A stretch of DNA of 64,000 nt from the NCBI GenBank assembly GCA_021613375.1, contig CM038708.1, positions 26,500,018-26,564,017 on the forward strand, written 5' to 3'. Positions 39,751-51,800 of this stretch are shown piece after piece. How positions within the stretch are numbered: position 1 is the stretch's first letter; the number at the start of each line of letters is the position of its first letter. A model generated the notes under the pieces. It saw only the letters and a list, made by a program, of their open reading frames with translations. It was not told the origin of the DNA and did not search any database. The position numbers and the translations under genes were made by a program. The stretch comes from Megaleporinus macrocephalus. Its lineage: Eukaryota > Chordata > Actinopteri > Characiformes > Anostomidae.

Positions 39751-39877
39751 TCAGTGTCCTTTGAAATGAAGCGGCGAAACGCATGTAAACAAAGCATGAC
39801 ACGGGCTAATGCTAGACCCAAGACCCGGTTTGAGCTTACACCTGAAGAAAGACGTGGCTGAAGTTCGCTTCTTATAC

Positions 39878-40075
39878 GAATTCGCAGTTCCACCTTAAAT
39901 GATGCAGCAGTTACATTCTGTCTCTACATACAGTCTCTATCAGTCACTATAATTTAAAGTGAAGCTGGGAATTCGAATAAGCTAACTTCAGAAAGCGAAC
40001 AGCTGACTTTTTTCAGCAAACTGATAGTGACCAGAATGTAACTGCTGCATCATTTAAGGTGGAACGGGGAATTCG
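39878..40075. mobile_element. Inverted-repeat element (43-bp arms), MITE-like
   Basis: Arms 39878-39920 and 40032-40075 are inverted copies, near-perfect over TTCCACCTTAAATGATGCAG and on to ACATTCTG, and both end in CGAATTC. The 111-bp spacer and the right flank (to about 40125) also carry a direct repeat around GGAATTCGAA..TTTTTCAGCAAACTGATAG. No coding sequence. Confidence 0.7.
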
Positions 40076-43000
40076 AAATAGAAGTAAACAGATTAGATTT
40101 TTCCAGCAAACTGATAGCGAGTCTGAGTTTCACGGTACCCGGCTAGGCCCTGTGGTAAATGCTAACCAGCCAAGTTTTGATATCAGTGTTCTAAATCACT
40201 GTATATCTTCTAGTTCTTATTGAAAGTTCCCACTTTGAACCATGGCGGTCGATAAGTACCACTTGAATTGTTTCTAGGCGGGTTTGGTTTAAAACTAGGT
40301 GATGCTTTTAGTTTGTTTTTCTTTCAGTTAAGCAAAGTAAAACATGTTTATGTTGTGTTGCTATAACAGAGTGAGAAGTGCGGATATTTATGAGACAAAT
40401 AACGTGTTTGTCCAGATAGAAGTATCACATCGCGTTTGTTTGTTTGTTAGTTCGTTTGTTTCGTGTGTGGATAGTTTCAGCCCGGTTACAATACAACGGC
40501 ATCAGATCGGCACATCCGGGAACTTTAGCGTGAGACATGCCCCGCCCCCTTTTTTGGAGTGGGTAGTGAGATGGCAAACGTCACTCTTCACAGACTGTAA
40601 TGTGACATAGCAGTACAAACAAAAGTAATAAAGAACTGAATCAATGCATTTGGGTCAAAAAGTTAAATTTATCCCCATTTTTAGCCCCTTCAGTCACTCA
40701 CCATCAAGCTGGTGCAATATCCTCACTGAATGGCCAGAGGTGTTCTATTTTTATTTGACTGAGTCTCCAAGTCAGCTAATCACAATATCATGCTTAAAAT
40801 GTTTTGTGATGTGAAATAGTGGTCGTTCAGCCTGAGCCCCAAACAGCACATGTCAAGTGAACAAATGTGAGAGCATTCTTTTTCAATTGTTGTTAGTACA
40901 ACCAGCCACACAGCAGCTCTTCAGCGCAGTGTTATTTATTTATACTGGTTAGTTCAAAGTACAAACTCTATCTTGCTGTTGTTGTATGGCCCATCCGACA
41001 TATAGTTTCCTTCTTGTTGGCACGTAATCGGAAACTCAGGGCTCATTGAAAAATCAGAGTTTCAAACTGGTAAATCCAGCATCATTGTGGCCTGACGTGA
41101 CTTGAAGGCACCAAAATAGAGAAACATAGAGAAAACAAAGCTTCAGTTAAATGTAGCTCAAACAGTTAATTGAAATTGCAAAAAAAATAATAAAAATCGA
41201 ATAGCTCAGAAACATCGCTAACTATTTTCAGTCTTGGGATGCTCTGAAGTGCACCAAGTGGATGAGTTTATTTATTAGTCGGCTTGGTTTCCGATACATT
41301 TAACCAAAGGAAGAACAGATAAAGTGACTTGTAAGAAGAGTGGCGTCCTTTAGGCCTACTTCACAGGACTCGCGCATGCTAAAGAGAAGGCTGATTTTGG
41401 TTTGAAGGTTTCATGAAGCGGAACACAACAGTGAAGATCAAAAAACCTGAGTCGCTTGCCGCTGCCAGAGCTGCTGGAAAATTCGATTGCAGTTTGTTCT
41501 CTGCCTTCTCCCGAGAGAGGAAATGAAGCTTTGATCATTTTTGGACGTTTTGTTCATGAGAAATCGAAAAGAGAACCCCCAATATCCACCAAACGTCCAA
41601 TATAAAAGCAGCTTTGACCAGACTTTAATACATCTCAACAACTTTGTACAAATAGCCCCTATTTTGGCTGTTAGAATTGCTAGGATCAGCCACAATAAAT
41701 GGTCGTTGTCTCAGTAGAACAATCTGTTGAAAACTGTTGATATTTACTGGAAAATCAATCCAGTTTTGAGCATGTAGAATAAATGAGTTTCCTACGGTGG
41801 GCTCTAACATCAAAATGACAGAATAAAGGAAAAGTGAGAGCACAAGGCTGGCCACTCATCATGCAGTTCCACAATGCTCATTTGCATCTTCACGTCTGCT
41901 TCTTGATTTTGCCTTTCTGATCATCTGGATAGCGCATCAAAACCATAACACAGGCTTTAAGATCCACGTGCAGCCGTCTAATTCATCCGCATCCTTTTGA
42001 ACTAACTTTGTAATCATAATTTTAGGGCTTCAGTGGCTGATTGCTGAAAACCAACATGATTGCAGCCTGACCAGTTAGCAGCTGTTTGCCAGCTCGGAGA
42101 TGTGTGACGGATCATCAGACGCTGGTGTCGTCTTTATCAGGTAGTCGCTTTATCAGGTGGGAAGATTGCGGGGAAGTGGAGTTCTCCCGTTTCCACTTCC
42201 ATTGTTTGGAAAAGGGCACACTGAGGGAGACCTCCTGCCTGCGCGTGGTTGCCGAGCCAAAATGAAAGAAACAGTTCTTTTCTCTGGGGCTAAACTGCAG
42301 CATTAATGGGAAAAAATACAATCGGATCCCTCTCCTTTAAAATTTAATGCCTACTCCTGCTATATTTCTCAAAGCAGAGAAAAGGTTATTCACCCTCACT
42401 GTGAGATTCGCGTACAGGTTGAATAATAATAGCAGGGTATTACGTTTCGGCCGGACAGATACGCTATCAGATGTGGCGAGCTATTTCTAAAGACAGTTCT
42501 GCCTTTCTCTGAAGATCCGCGATGCTGCTTTTATTTTAATTCCTATGCAAAACCTGTCAGAGCAATTTATGTACGTTAGGAAACACGACTCTGCAGGATT
42601 ATCATCATTCATTCCCCCGGTTCGTGCAGAGCCGGCAAAAACATAAACATCAGCCAAAAATAACTGACTCGGCAAGTGAGTCATCCATAACAATGCACCT
42701 TTTCCGGTGCTTATAGAGATAATATGGAAAATTCAACAAACGGTGCTCAGGGTTAGTGCAAAATGAACCTACACACATAGATACTTGATGTTCATTAGGT
42801 GGAATTCCTTAAGGAACTGACGGCTGAGGCTTTTACTATTTAGAGACTCTAAACAGATTAAGCCAACGTGGCTCTTGCTTGTGAGTTGATTTCACACTCT
42901 TCCCTGAACCGACGTGTGAACTTAGACAAAAGGAGGAGAGCACAAAAGAGAGGGGCAAGTTTGGGGTATCCAGTGCGTTTCTTTGAAACACATTTCCCTT

Positions 43001-44093
43001 TATTGGCATGGTGAGGCTGATGAGAATTGCACATAAAAAATAAAATTCACAAGAAAGATAGTACAATAGGTAGAACCACAAAGGCATTGGTAAGGACTCA
43101 GCAGAAGGCAACATGGATAGGAGACGAAGAAAAAAAAAAAGGTAACAACAAACCCCACCCCTCCCATCCATATAATCACTATAACCACTCACATGTGCTC
43201 TCATTCATACACGCACACAAACACACAAACTTTTCCTTCCAAACAAATTATGATCATCCACATACAAACGACTACAGTAGTGGCAAATCCCTCAGTAGTT
43301 CACATTAGTAAAAACTCTGCCACACAGTTGAAAAAAACCCCGCTGGGGATTGTAATATATTGCTACTCTAGCAATTTACAAAGCATTTTTTTTTTATATC
43401 ACAATGATTAAAGCCACATATCAAATGGGACGTGACACCATTACCCAAGCTCTGTGCCGAAAGAAAAGACCACAGAAAGAACAAAGAAAGAAGAGGGTCC
43501 TCTCCCTCCTGATATTGCCTCTTTTTGCAGATGCAGTCTCATCTACGCAATCATACTTCATGAAAGGTGTTGTGTGGTCTGTTGAGATTAATACAAAACG
43601 TCATGGGCTCGTTTGGAAAGAGACTGGCTCTCTTATTACCCTCACTATAAATTGGACATTAATTGAACTAGAAACCGCAAGAGTACCTTAAGTGTCACTT
43701 GGAAGGGTGTGCGATTTCTGGGCAGCCTCTCTGATGTTATTAGTTGGGTTACTGGGAAGGCATAAAAACAAAGCCTTTTCTTTTTTTTTTTCTTTTTTTT
43801 TCATGTAACATTGAAACAGAAACTGTTATCTGCCAGAGTTATCTGCTTCTTGTAAGGTTCTCCCACACGTGAATGGTGATGGTGATGGTGATGGTACTGT
43901 TCTCTCTTTAGTTCACACACATAAGTTCGGATGCACAGTACATACACAGGAGCGAACAGTAAAAGAGTTTTCTCAGTGTGATGACATGTTCTAAGACACT
44001 GGAATGAGTCCCCTGTGTTTGGACAGAGTCTGGGTACCGGAGTCAGGTCAAACCATACAACAACATGAGCTAAAATACAACTTCGAAAAATAA
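40076..44093. other. Intergenic, downstream of ppargc1a
   Basis: No gene recognised. It includes the distal AATAAA (minus) at 42999-43004, a GATGGT microsatellite near 43874-43893 and several balanced-composition stretches (e.g. 42100-42700). Part may be distal 3' UTR. Confidence 0.45.
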
Positions 44094-45766
44094 TTTATTG
44101 CTTTATATTTTGACTTTTTTTATACAGGTTTTTGTCTTTCATTATTACTATTAATCTTTTTTTAATAATTATCGTGAATAACGTGAAGATTAGTATTATA
44201 TATATAGTTTCATTTTTACACATCAAATACAAGATTTTTAAAAAAATTCAGGAAAAGGAAACTGTAAACTTTAGTTTGGCATTCACATAACCAAGCGCGT
44301 GAGGAGCAACGAGACAGATTGTGGTAAGATAAAATACCCGCAAAATGAGTTTATTGCTTTATGTGTTATAGAAAAACAAAACAGGGGAAGAAGATCTGAT
44401 ATGGCTGCGAACCACCTGACAAAGAAATCACGTTTTTTTGTTCAAGAAATTGATCGTTATGTGCCTAGTAACTGTTTGTTTTTTCTTTTTCAATTCTGAA
44501 AGGCATAGAAAATAGTTGATATTTCAACAGAACATTGTACATCTTTCTCAGCGAATGTTAAATAACAAATCAAATAACAATATAAATAGCAAAATTTGTA
44601 TTGCCCATCGTAACCGATGGCAACTATAAATATTTTGATCAGAATACTGAAATAAATACATCTTTTCCTCATGAAAAATGAGTACATGAGTTTCTCCGTG
44701 TTTGAAGAAGAGCAATCATCTCTTAGTGAAAGTGAAAGTTCCAAAATAGCAACAATAGAAATGATTGGTGTGCACAGAGGAATAAATTAAAAAGCTTATT
44801 GATTCCTTTAAAAATCTCGGGCTGTTGTTTTGTACAGTCGTGGACATAAAGACATTAAAATATACATAGGCTGTGTAAGAAAAAACACTGAGGGAGCTTA
44901 AAATCAAATAAAACCATACATGACATGACATTTTTTTTTCAAAAAAAAACAAAACACATCTTTAAAAAAACAAGAAAACGAAACTAAACAAAAAAATCTG
45001 TTCGCATGCTCCCCTCCAGAGCAGCCAATCTCCAGACACATTTTTACAATCATATCACGTCACCTAACCGCCATGTTGGTTATACATCATTGTAATGACC
45101 ACAGATCGACATTCTCAATTAAGAAAATTTCATCTTAAAAAGGCTGCATTTTACAGTGCATAGCTGTAACAAATAAAGAACTTTGCCTCGATATGTACAC
45201 AAAATAAAAATATTCCATTTAATAATATTTGTAAATATCTGACTACATTATTTTCCCCAAAATGTAGACAATATTATCTTGAACACCCAAGATATTCATC
45301 CCATACTCTTAACAATAGTGTAACACCACATCCAAATACCAGGTTAAATAAAAAAAAGGCCAAAAAAGAAGAATAAAAAATAAAAACAGACCCAACAGGC
45401 TGCACGTGTTCACTCCTCGGAGCGCTGAGATTGGAGCAGCGCATGGAGAAACTTCGTGCTGAGATCACTGTCTCGTACAGCAGCACAGCACACGCACATC
45501 TGTGCACTCCTCTAAAGGTTCATTGGCTATCCCCACAGGTAAAGTCTCACCTTAGCTTTGCAGCAGCTATGTTCATGTAAACTTTGCTTTGAGATATACA
45601 TATATATCTTTCTCTGTCTCTCTATATATTTATTTCCCTCTTTTTATAGAATTCCTCTTACACTCGCGAGTGTAAAACTTCTAGTAGTCTCAAATTCAGA
45701 GGACTGAAACAAGAGTGAGGTATCACAAATCCCTCTCTTTGTAGCCAGCAGGTGTGTTGGAGCTCG
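44094..45766 (-). other. ppargc1a: Probable ppargc1a 3' UTR with candidate poly(A) signals
   Basis: The 1.7 kb after the stop codon is AT-rich with no coding potential. Minus-strand AATAAA hexamers lie at 44094-44099 and 44350-44355, both in the context AAGCAATAAA. The first is followed by a GT/T-rich stretch typical of a cleavage-site downstream element. A closer hexamer lies at 45629-45634 and a more distal one at 42999-43004. The end point is inference; mammalian PGC-1alpha 3' UTRs are several kb, so the transcript may extend to about 43.0 kb. Confidence 0.55.
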
Positions 45767-45870
45767 TTACCTTCTCAGGCTGCACTGGGCCTCACGCAAC
45801 AAGCTGTCGAAATCCATAGAGTCATACTTGCTTTTAGTGGAAGCTGGATCAAAGTCGTCAGAATGGGAGT
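45767..45870 (-). CDS. ppargc1a: ppargc1a exon 13: C-terminal tail and stop
   Basis: The final coding exon opens with AC completing a split Asp codon. It encodes SHSDDFDPASTKSKYDSMDF then DSLLREAQCSLRR and ends with TAA at 45767-45769. The acceptor is CTTTCAG. The (M)DFDSLLxEAQxSLxR tail is the family signature reported to bind the cap-binding protein CBP80. A Cys replaces the Arg usual in mammals before SLRR. Confidence 0.97.
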
Positions 45871-48800
45871 CTGAAAGAAGCAGGAGATATCGACAGAATT
45901 TGACATCAGAGCTGAGCAGGGACACTGGCCTCACGGCCAATTCTTGAATTTTAAACACCTCTGTGAAATCACTTTGCTACAACTACTTTCCAGTTCTGTA
46001 TATTTCTTGAACACTGCAAGGGATTCGACAGGACGGTACTGTAAAACTAAAGTCATGCATTGGAGTGAAAAATCACAAACTTCAAGCTTTTTGGATTTCA
46101 GCTCAATCGGCTGCGTGGGTCTCGGCCCAGGATAGCAACTAGCAAGACCTCTCTTGAACTCTGGCTTAAACGTCCTTGATTAAACTTAGGTCTGAGTGGG
46201 AGGAAAAGCAAAAAACAAAAACTATCACTATCAGAGCCGTTGGCAAAAATGAGAAGCCAGTCAAAGTCAGTCAGCGTAGGGCATGTATTATGATTTGTAG
46301 CTACGATAATAAATACGGCTGTCTTATCTCTGGTGGCAGGCAGCTTCACAAATGGGGCCCCCACACAGACAGCGGCGTAGTTGGGGTGTGTGAGAAATGG
46401 GAATGACCATGGCAGGCAGGAGATGCCAGTCGTGATCTAATACTATGGCTAAGGGGAGGATTGTGTCACGTCGCGCACCTTGAAGGATGAAAAATGCCCC
46501 TGTGCTCTACTTAGAACTAATGGACAGTGTCTCAGAAAACAAGGAGGAGAGAGAAAAAGACAGCCCCAAGCGGAGGGCACTACCGGGGTGTAGCATTATT
46601 CAACTCACTTTTTACCCCACTTTCTTTACCCTATTCGTCTGAACCTGCTGCGGCCGTTCTGGCCAGACTTAATGCAAAGCCCTCCGTTTGCAGAAAGGAG
46701 CAGCAAAATGAAGGTCTCTCCAGCCATTTGCTCCAAGGTAGGAGGTGGCCTCCTAAACACAGTGCCTCTCTATATGGCCCCGCATGTTAACAAATGTCAC
46801 CCTGCTTAGATGTGGAGAATGTATGATATCCACCATCTGAATACCTTTGGCCTTACCCTCAGCCATTGAAATACACAGTAATGTCCTCATTATTCGAAGG
46901 AAAGTGCTCTTGTTCCCTTCCATTGACCTGCACGGCCATCAATGACACGGAGACAGATCTTTGCAGTGTCCCCTACCATTACACATCCCTGACCTCACAT
47001 TTTGCAGAAAATAAATGTGAAGTGGAAAATCGACTAACTATAAAAGTCACCACCACACCCTCCTCCACACACACACTACAACAGGAGAAAATGATCTTGC
47101 TTTTGTCTGTAATGAGCATCTCCCAGTGCTCGTGTGTTTAGACACTGCCCTTAGGATTCCCCCACTTCATCTTCCCATTCTCCTCCTCCTGGAAAGACAC
47201 TTGCCCTATGCACCATGGAGATCATGGCTGGCTATTACTTCACGCACCTCCTTTATACACATTATGATTAGAAGGGGTCCTAGCACAGTTTCCTGAGGAA
47301 CTCCATTAACCCGTGAGACATAATACAGTGGAATCCTCTATAGAGGGCACCTCCTGCACGCTATGGTGGACAGAAGGTATGGAGCACATGTATAGGAGTG
47401 CTGTCTTGGGCTGAGAATTGCAGCCAAAAAAACACTATACATACATGCCTTCAAGTCTGAACAAAACATCGTATGAGCCTCTAAAAGCATTGCATGAAAG
47501 ACAGAGCGAGGAGGAATGAGAGAGAAGGAAGAGGGAGATGGAGGAAGATGGGGGGAGATGAGCAGGAGAAATGTGTTCTGAGGTAAATGGGGGAAAAAAG
47601 AAGACAGGGAAGCAAAAGAAAAATGAAGAACGTTAGGAGAAGATAGAGAACTGGCAAGATATGGGGAGATGGGAATAGAACTGATTAAATCAGACCCCCC
47701 CAAGTCACAGCTCAGCCTTACCCTCAGCCTATCCCTCCCTCCATCCCTCCCTCTATGTGCAGCTCGGTGTCATGACGATCTTGCCTGTGTTATACATCCC
47801 AGCAGCTGGCAGCAGACAGAGGCCCACTTGGGAAGAGCAAACTGATGGGACTTGACCTTGCCTTCCTCTCTTTTCTCACCATTCTCTCCATTTCTTTCAT
47901 TACCATTTCTCCAGCCATCCAGTGAGGCAAAGCATGAAATATGCATGCACATGCGTACAGTATCAAACAGTCGCCGGGGCATTTCCACGAATGCGGTGAC
48001 TCGAATCGCTACTACGCTGATTAACTGTCAAGAGTGGCATGCCATTGGTAACGGTGTTCCTCTGCATTCCTCTACATACCCGCTATAATGAAACGACTTA
48101 TAGAGCTATGCTTCTATTTCGAGTTCAAAACCAGAGTGCCTGTTGAACTCCATATGCCCTCTTCAATGCCTAAGAGAAAGATACTGGCCTGAAGGGGATA
48201 TGGCAACAGCATCCTCTTTGATTTTAAGGCATCACTTAAACCTTTTGCTTTGCAGCTATTTTCCCCTGCTTTGAAAAGCAGCCCTTTGTCTGTGGTGATT
48301 TCAGGCACTTATGTATGGCCGGAGCCAAGCCGGCGCACTTACCCAAGTCTGTGTAATTCGATTTGAAGAACTGCTTTTGTCCACCGAAGCAGAGCTCAAA
48401 CTGAGGCTCGTTCAACCTGCGCAAGGTGTGTCCATTCTCAAGGGCAGCGAAGGCGTCACAAGTGTAGCGGTAGGTGATAAAGCCAAAGTTGTCTCTGGAT
48501 CAAGAACAGAAAACACAGCGTCAGACCACGCAGGAGTCGTCGGCTGGGGGCCTCAAGCTGACATTTACACCATATAAATGCAAAACTGCAATCAATAAAA
48601 GTGTGATGTCTCGCTGTTTTTGGGGGTCAAATCCCACTTATATTTTCTTTAACTGGGCCAGTTTTCAGGTTTGGTTATCTATGAGGTTTGGGAGAAGACT
48701 CTGTGCTTGCCCTCTTAATCATTTGCCGAAGGGAACGAACCTGTAACTAACATTCTTTTTTCAGACTTTAGATGGAATTTGGTCCTCCTCGTAAGGTGAC

Positions 48801-51800
48801 GTAGCGTGCGCACACACAAACTCGCTGAAGGCCTTACCCGTCATGTCTCAAGTTGATGGCGCACTCCTCGATCTCGCCGAAGACTTCAAAGCGGCGCTTG
48901 AGCTCAGAACGTGTGCTGTCGGCACGAAGACGTCCCACGTATAACACCCGCCTCTCCTCCTGGTCATTAAAGACAAGGCAGAGAGAAGGATTAGAGAAGC
49001 ACAGCGCCTCTGTCTTCCCTGTCTTTCTGCCCTTAACCCTCGCTCCATGACTGTAATTAACATTCACCACTGTGGGAAAGCCAAGAGCGGTCCAGAGAGA
49101 GGGACTGGAGGACTCTCCTTTGTCTTTTACTCTCTCTTTCATCCTGTATGTGTGCGTATGTGTATGCAGTAGAGCTAAACTCTTCCTCTTATCTGATGCG
49201 AGAGTCAATTGGAGCAGCTTTGAACAGCCCACTCATCTAGAATGTTCCAGTTCATGACAACTAAGCATTGACCATGGAAGTACGATCACAAGATAAAAGC
49301 TAATGGGAAATAGAACAGCTCTTCATCTTTCCCCCACTTTTCATAATGTACAGTGGCTGCTGTGGATCTTTTATGGAAGAATGATCACTGGGTCTATCAA
49401 TACAGAGCCTCAGAGATGCTGCATTCATGAGGCCTACAGAATATGCAGCTGGCCTCAGCTGCATGTGGCGCTTCTGCCTTATTCATAAACGAATAAAAAG
49501 TAGAATTTGATGAACTTTGAAGCTGAAAGGAGTGCTGGTCAATCTTTTACTAGGTACATTTCTGGTACGGTCGCAATGCTTTCAGGAGAAGGTACTGAAC
49601 CGTCCCTTGGGTGGTACACCTAGTTTCACTGGAGTTAGTTAGGGAGCCTCATTGTACCATATTATATTCTATTCTACTCATATTCTATTCTATTCATTCA
49701 TTCAGTTCAGTCTTGTACTTGACTATTGGTTGTGAAGCTGTACAAATATGCACCTCCCTTCTGGGAAAGTGAATGGTGTGTACCTTTAAACATTTTTAGT
49801 ACACAATTGGACCTTAAAACCCCAGTTTTTTTCTTTTTTAGTGTATATTCTAGTGCGTATTTATATTCTTTGTTTTGTAGTGAATGAACAGCTCTCCCTG
49901 TTTCTGGCAGTGAGAGATCAAGCCTTAATAAATTGGTAATGCACATAATTATCCATAGGCACTACAGAAACACATTGTTCCACCGTGCTACAGACTTAAA
50001 AGGACAATAGGGTCACAGTGCAAAACAAGAAAGCTTAAAGAACCCACGAGGCTGAATATATAAATTTGGAGCCATTTAATTCTGTTTGCTAATCATAAGA
50101 CACAGCACAAGCCTTGGGCCATTTTTTGTATTACTGACATTATTTATTTATGCACTCACTCACTTGCTGTTATCCCTAAACTATATAAATACATACACTT
50201 CGTGGCGATATCCAGAGGCCTGCTGTAACTTACACATGTAAATCAATTGCCTGGCACTAGACTAATGGCACACCTTGGCACATGATGCCCTTCTCAGGTC
50301 ACGGCATTGCCCTTTCCTCTGATTAGGCAAACATATTACAAATTAACCGGAATATTCTGCTTCTGCCCCCTCCCCGTCCTGGTCCAGCCCCTTCTCCCAG
50401 CTATCACGCTAGTGTAGAAGACAAAAGTGTTTGCTGAATTGGTGGTTTAGTTGCTGACAGCTGATAAATGCAGCGAGGTTTTAAAGATGACACCCCGAGG
50501 CTGGCGCTTCATATGAAGCTCTCACATCCTCTGGCCCCCCAAACCTCTCCTGACAGCTCGGCCCGCGCTACCCATAATTGTTTCGCTGCCGCAAAAAAAA
50601 GGAGGTGGGGGAGGCGAACAGTGAGACCAAGTCACGCGTGCATTATTTGACGTGTGCATTTATCAGTGAAGGACTGGACTGAGTTGGAAACCTGTCTCAT
50701 ATCACACTCTGCTCAGGCAGAAATCAAGAGAACAGAATTGATATGTTGTTTAAGGCGAATCGTATTTAAAAAAGATATCTGCTCCAAATCCACCTTTCAG
50801 TATTTCCATAGCTTTGATTCGGGCCGTCTTATTTTATCACCTTTTTTTTTTCTTTCTACTCGCTGTCTAGTCGATAGCATTTAGCCCGTGGTATGATTAA
50901 TAGGATCCGACACCATTCTGAGATGCCATGGAGACGTTAAAAATACACAACCGGGAGATAAAGAGGAAACGCGTGTAGCCTGAATGATTCAGAATTCTAG
51001 GTTTGCATGAACTCCCTCACTGAAAGAGAGCGCCAGGCAGGCTGTGTGCTCGGAGCTGACTGCAGGCGTAGTCAGAGCAGGGAGTGGGAGACGCAGCTAG
51101 AGAACCGCATCTAGTCTGCAGAAATGTGAGAATCCAATAAGAAAGGCTGAAGGTGGCACCAGAAAGAAAACCCTACCAAAAATAAACCAATAAAAATACT
51201 AATATAAATAAAAGCGGGGGAACGTGATCACATGTTAACTCACTATTGCTTTTTGTCGCTGCCGCTCCCGTTGTTCAGCCCTCTCACCCTCCCGTTTTTC
51301 ATAGTCCCGCTGATATTCCTCCCTCTTCAGCTGCTCATGCTGGTATTCTTCATAGCTGTTGTACCTTTGTGAGAAAAGAAATTAAAGACACTGATTTTTA
51401 TTTCGTTTTGCTTTGTTCACAAAAGCAGTCGTGCATGCATTCTTATGCTTCAACACTGTCTCTCTCATATGGAGTCAAGAGATGGCCAGATCACAGTGAA
51501 CTGAGGTTTAGGGCTGGTTGGTTTGTCGTTTTTTTTTGTTGTTTGTTGGTTTTTATGAAAGCGAAAAAGAAAAACAAATGCATTAATAGGATGTCTCCGT
51601 GCATTGCGAAAGGTTACGGCTCCCATAGGAAGCACTCCTCAGGGAGCACGTCAGGAATTGGGCGGCTGCTTCTGTCAGCACAACTTCACATACCATTACT
51701 TTCTGCTTAGTTTGAGCTTTGTGCCCAAAAGTGGAACTTTTTTTCTTCCCATTTGCAAATGGCTGACTCCTTTTGCAAAAATAGGATTTCAAATCTTGAA

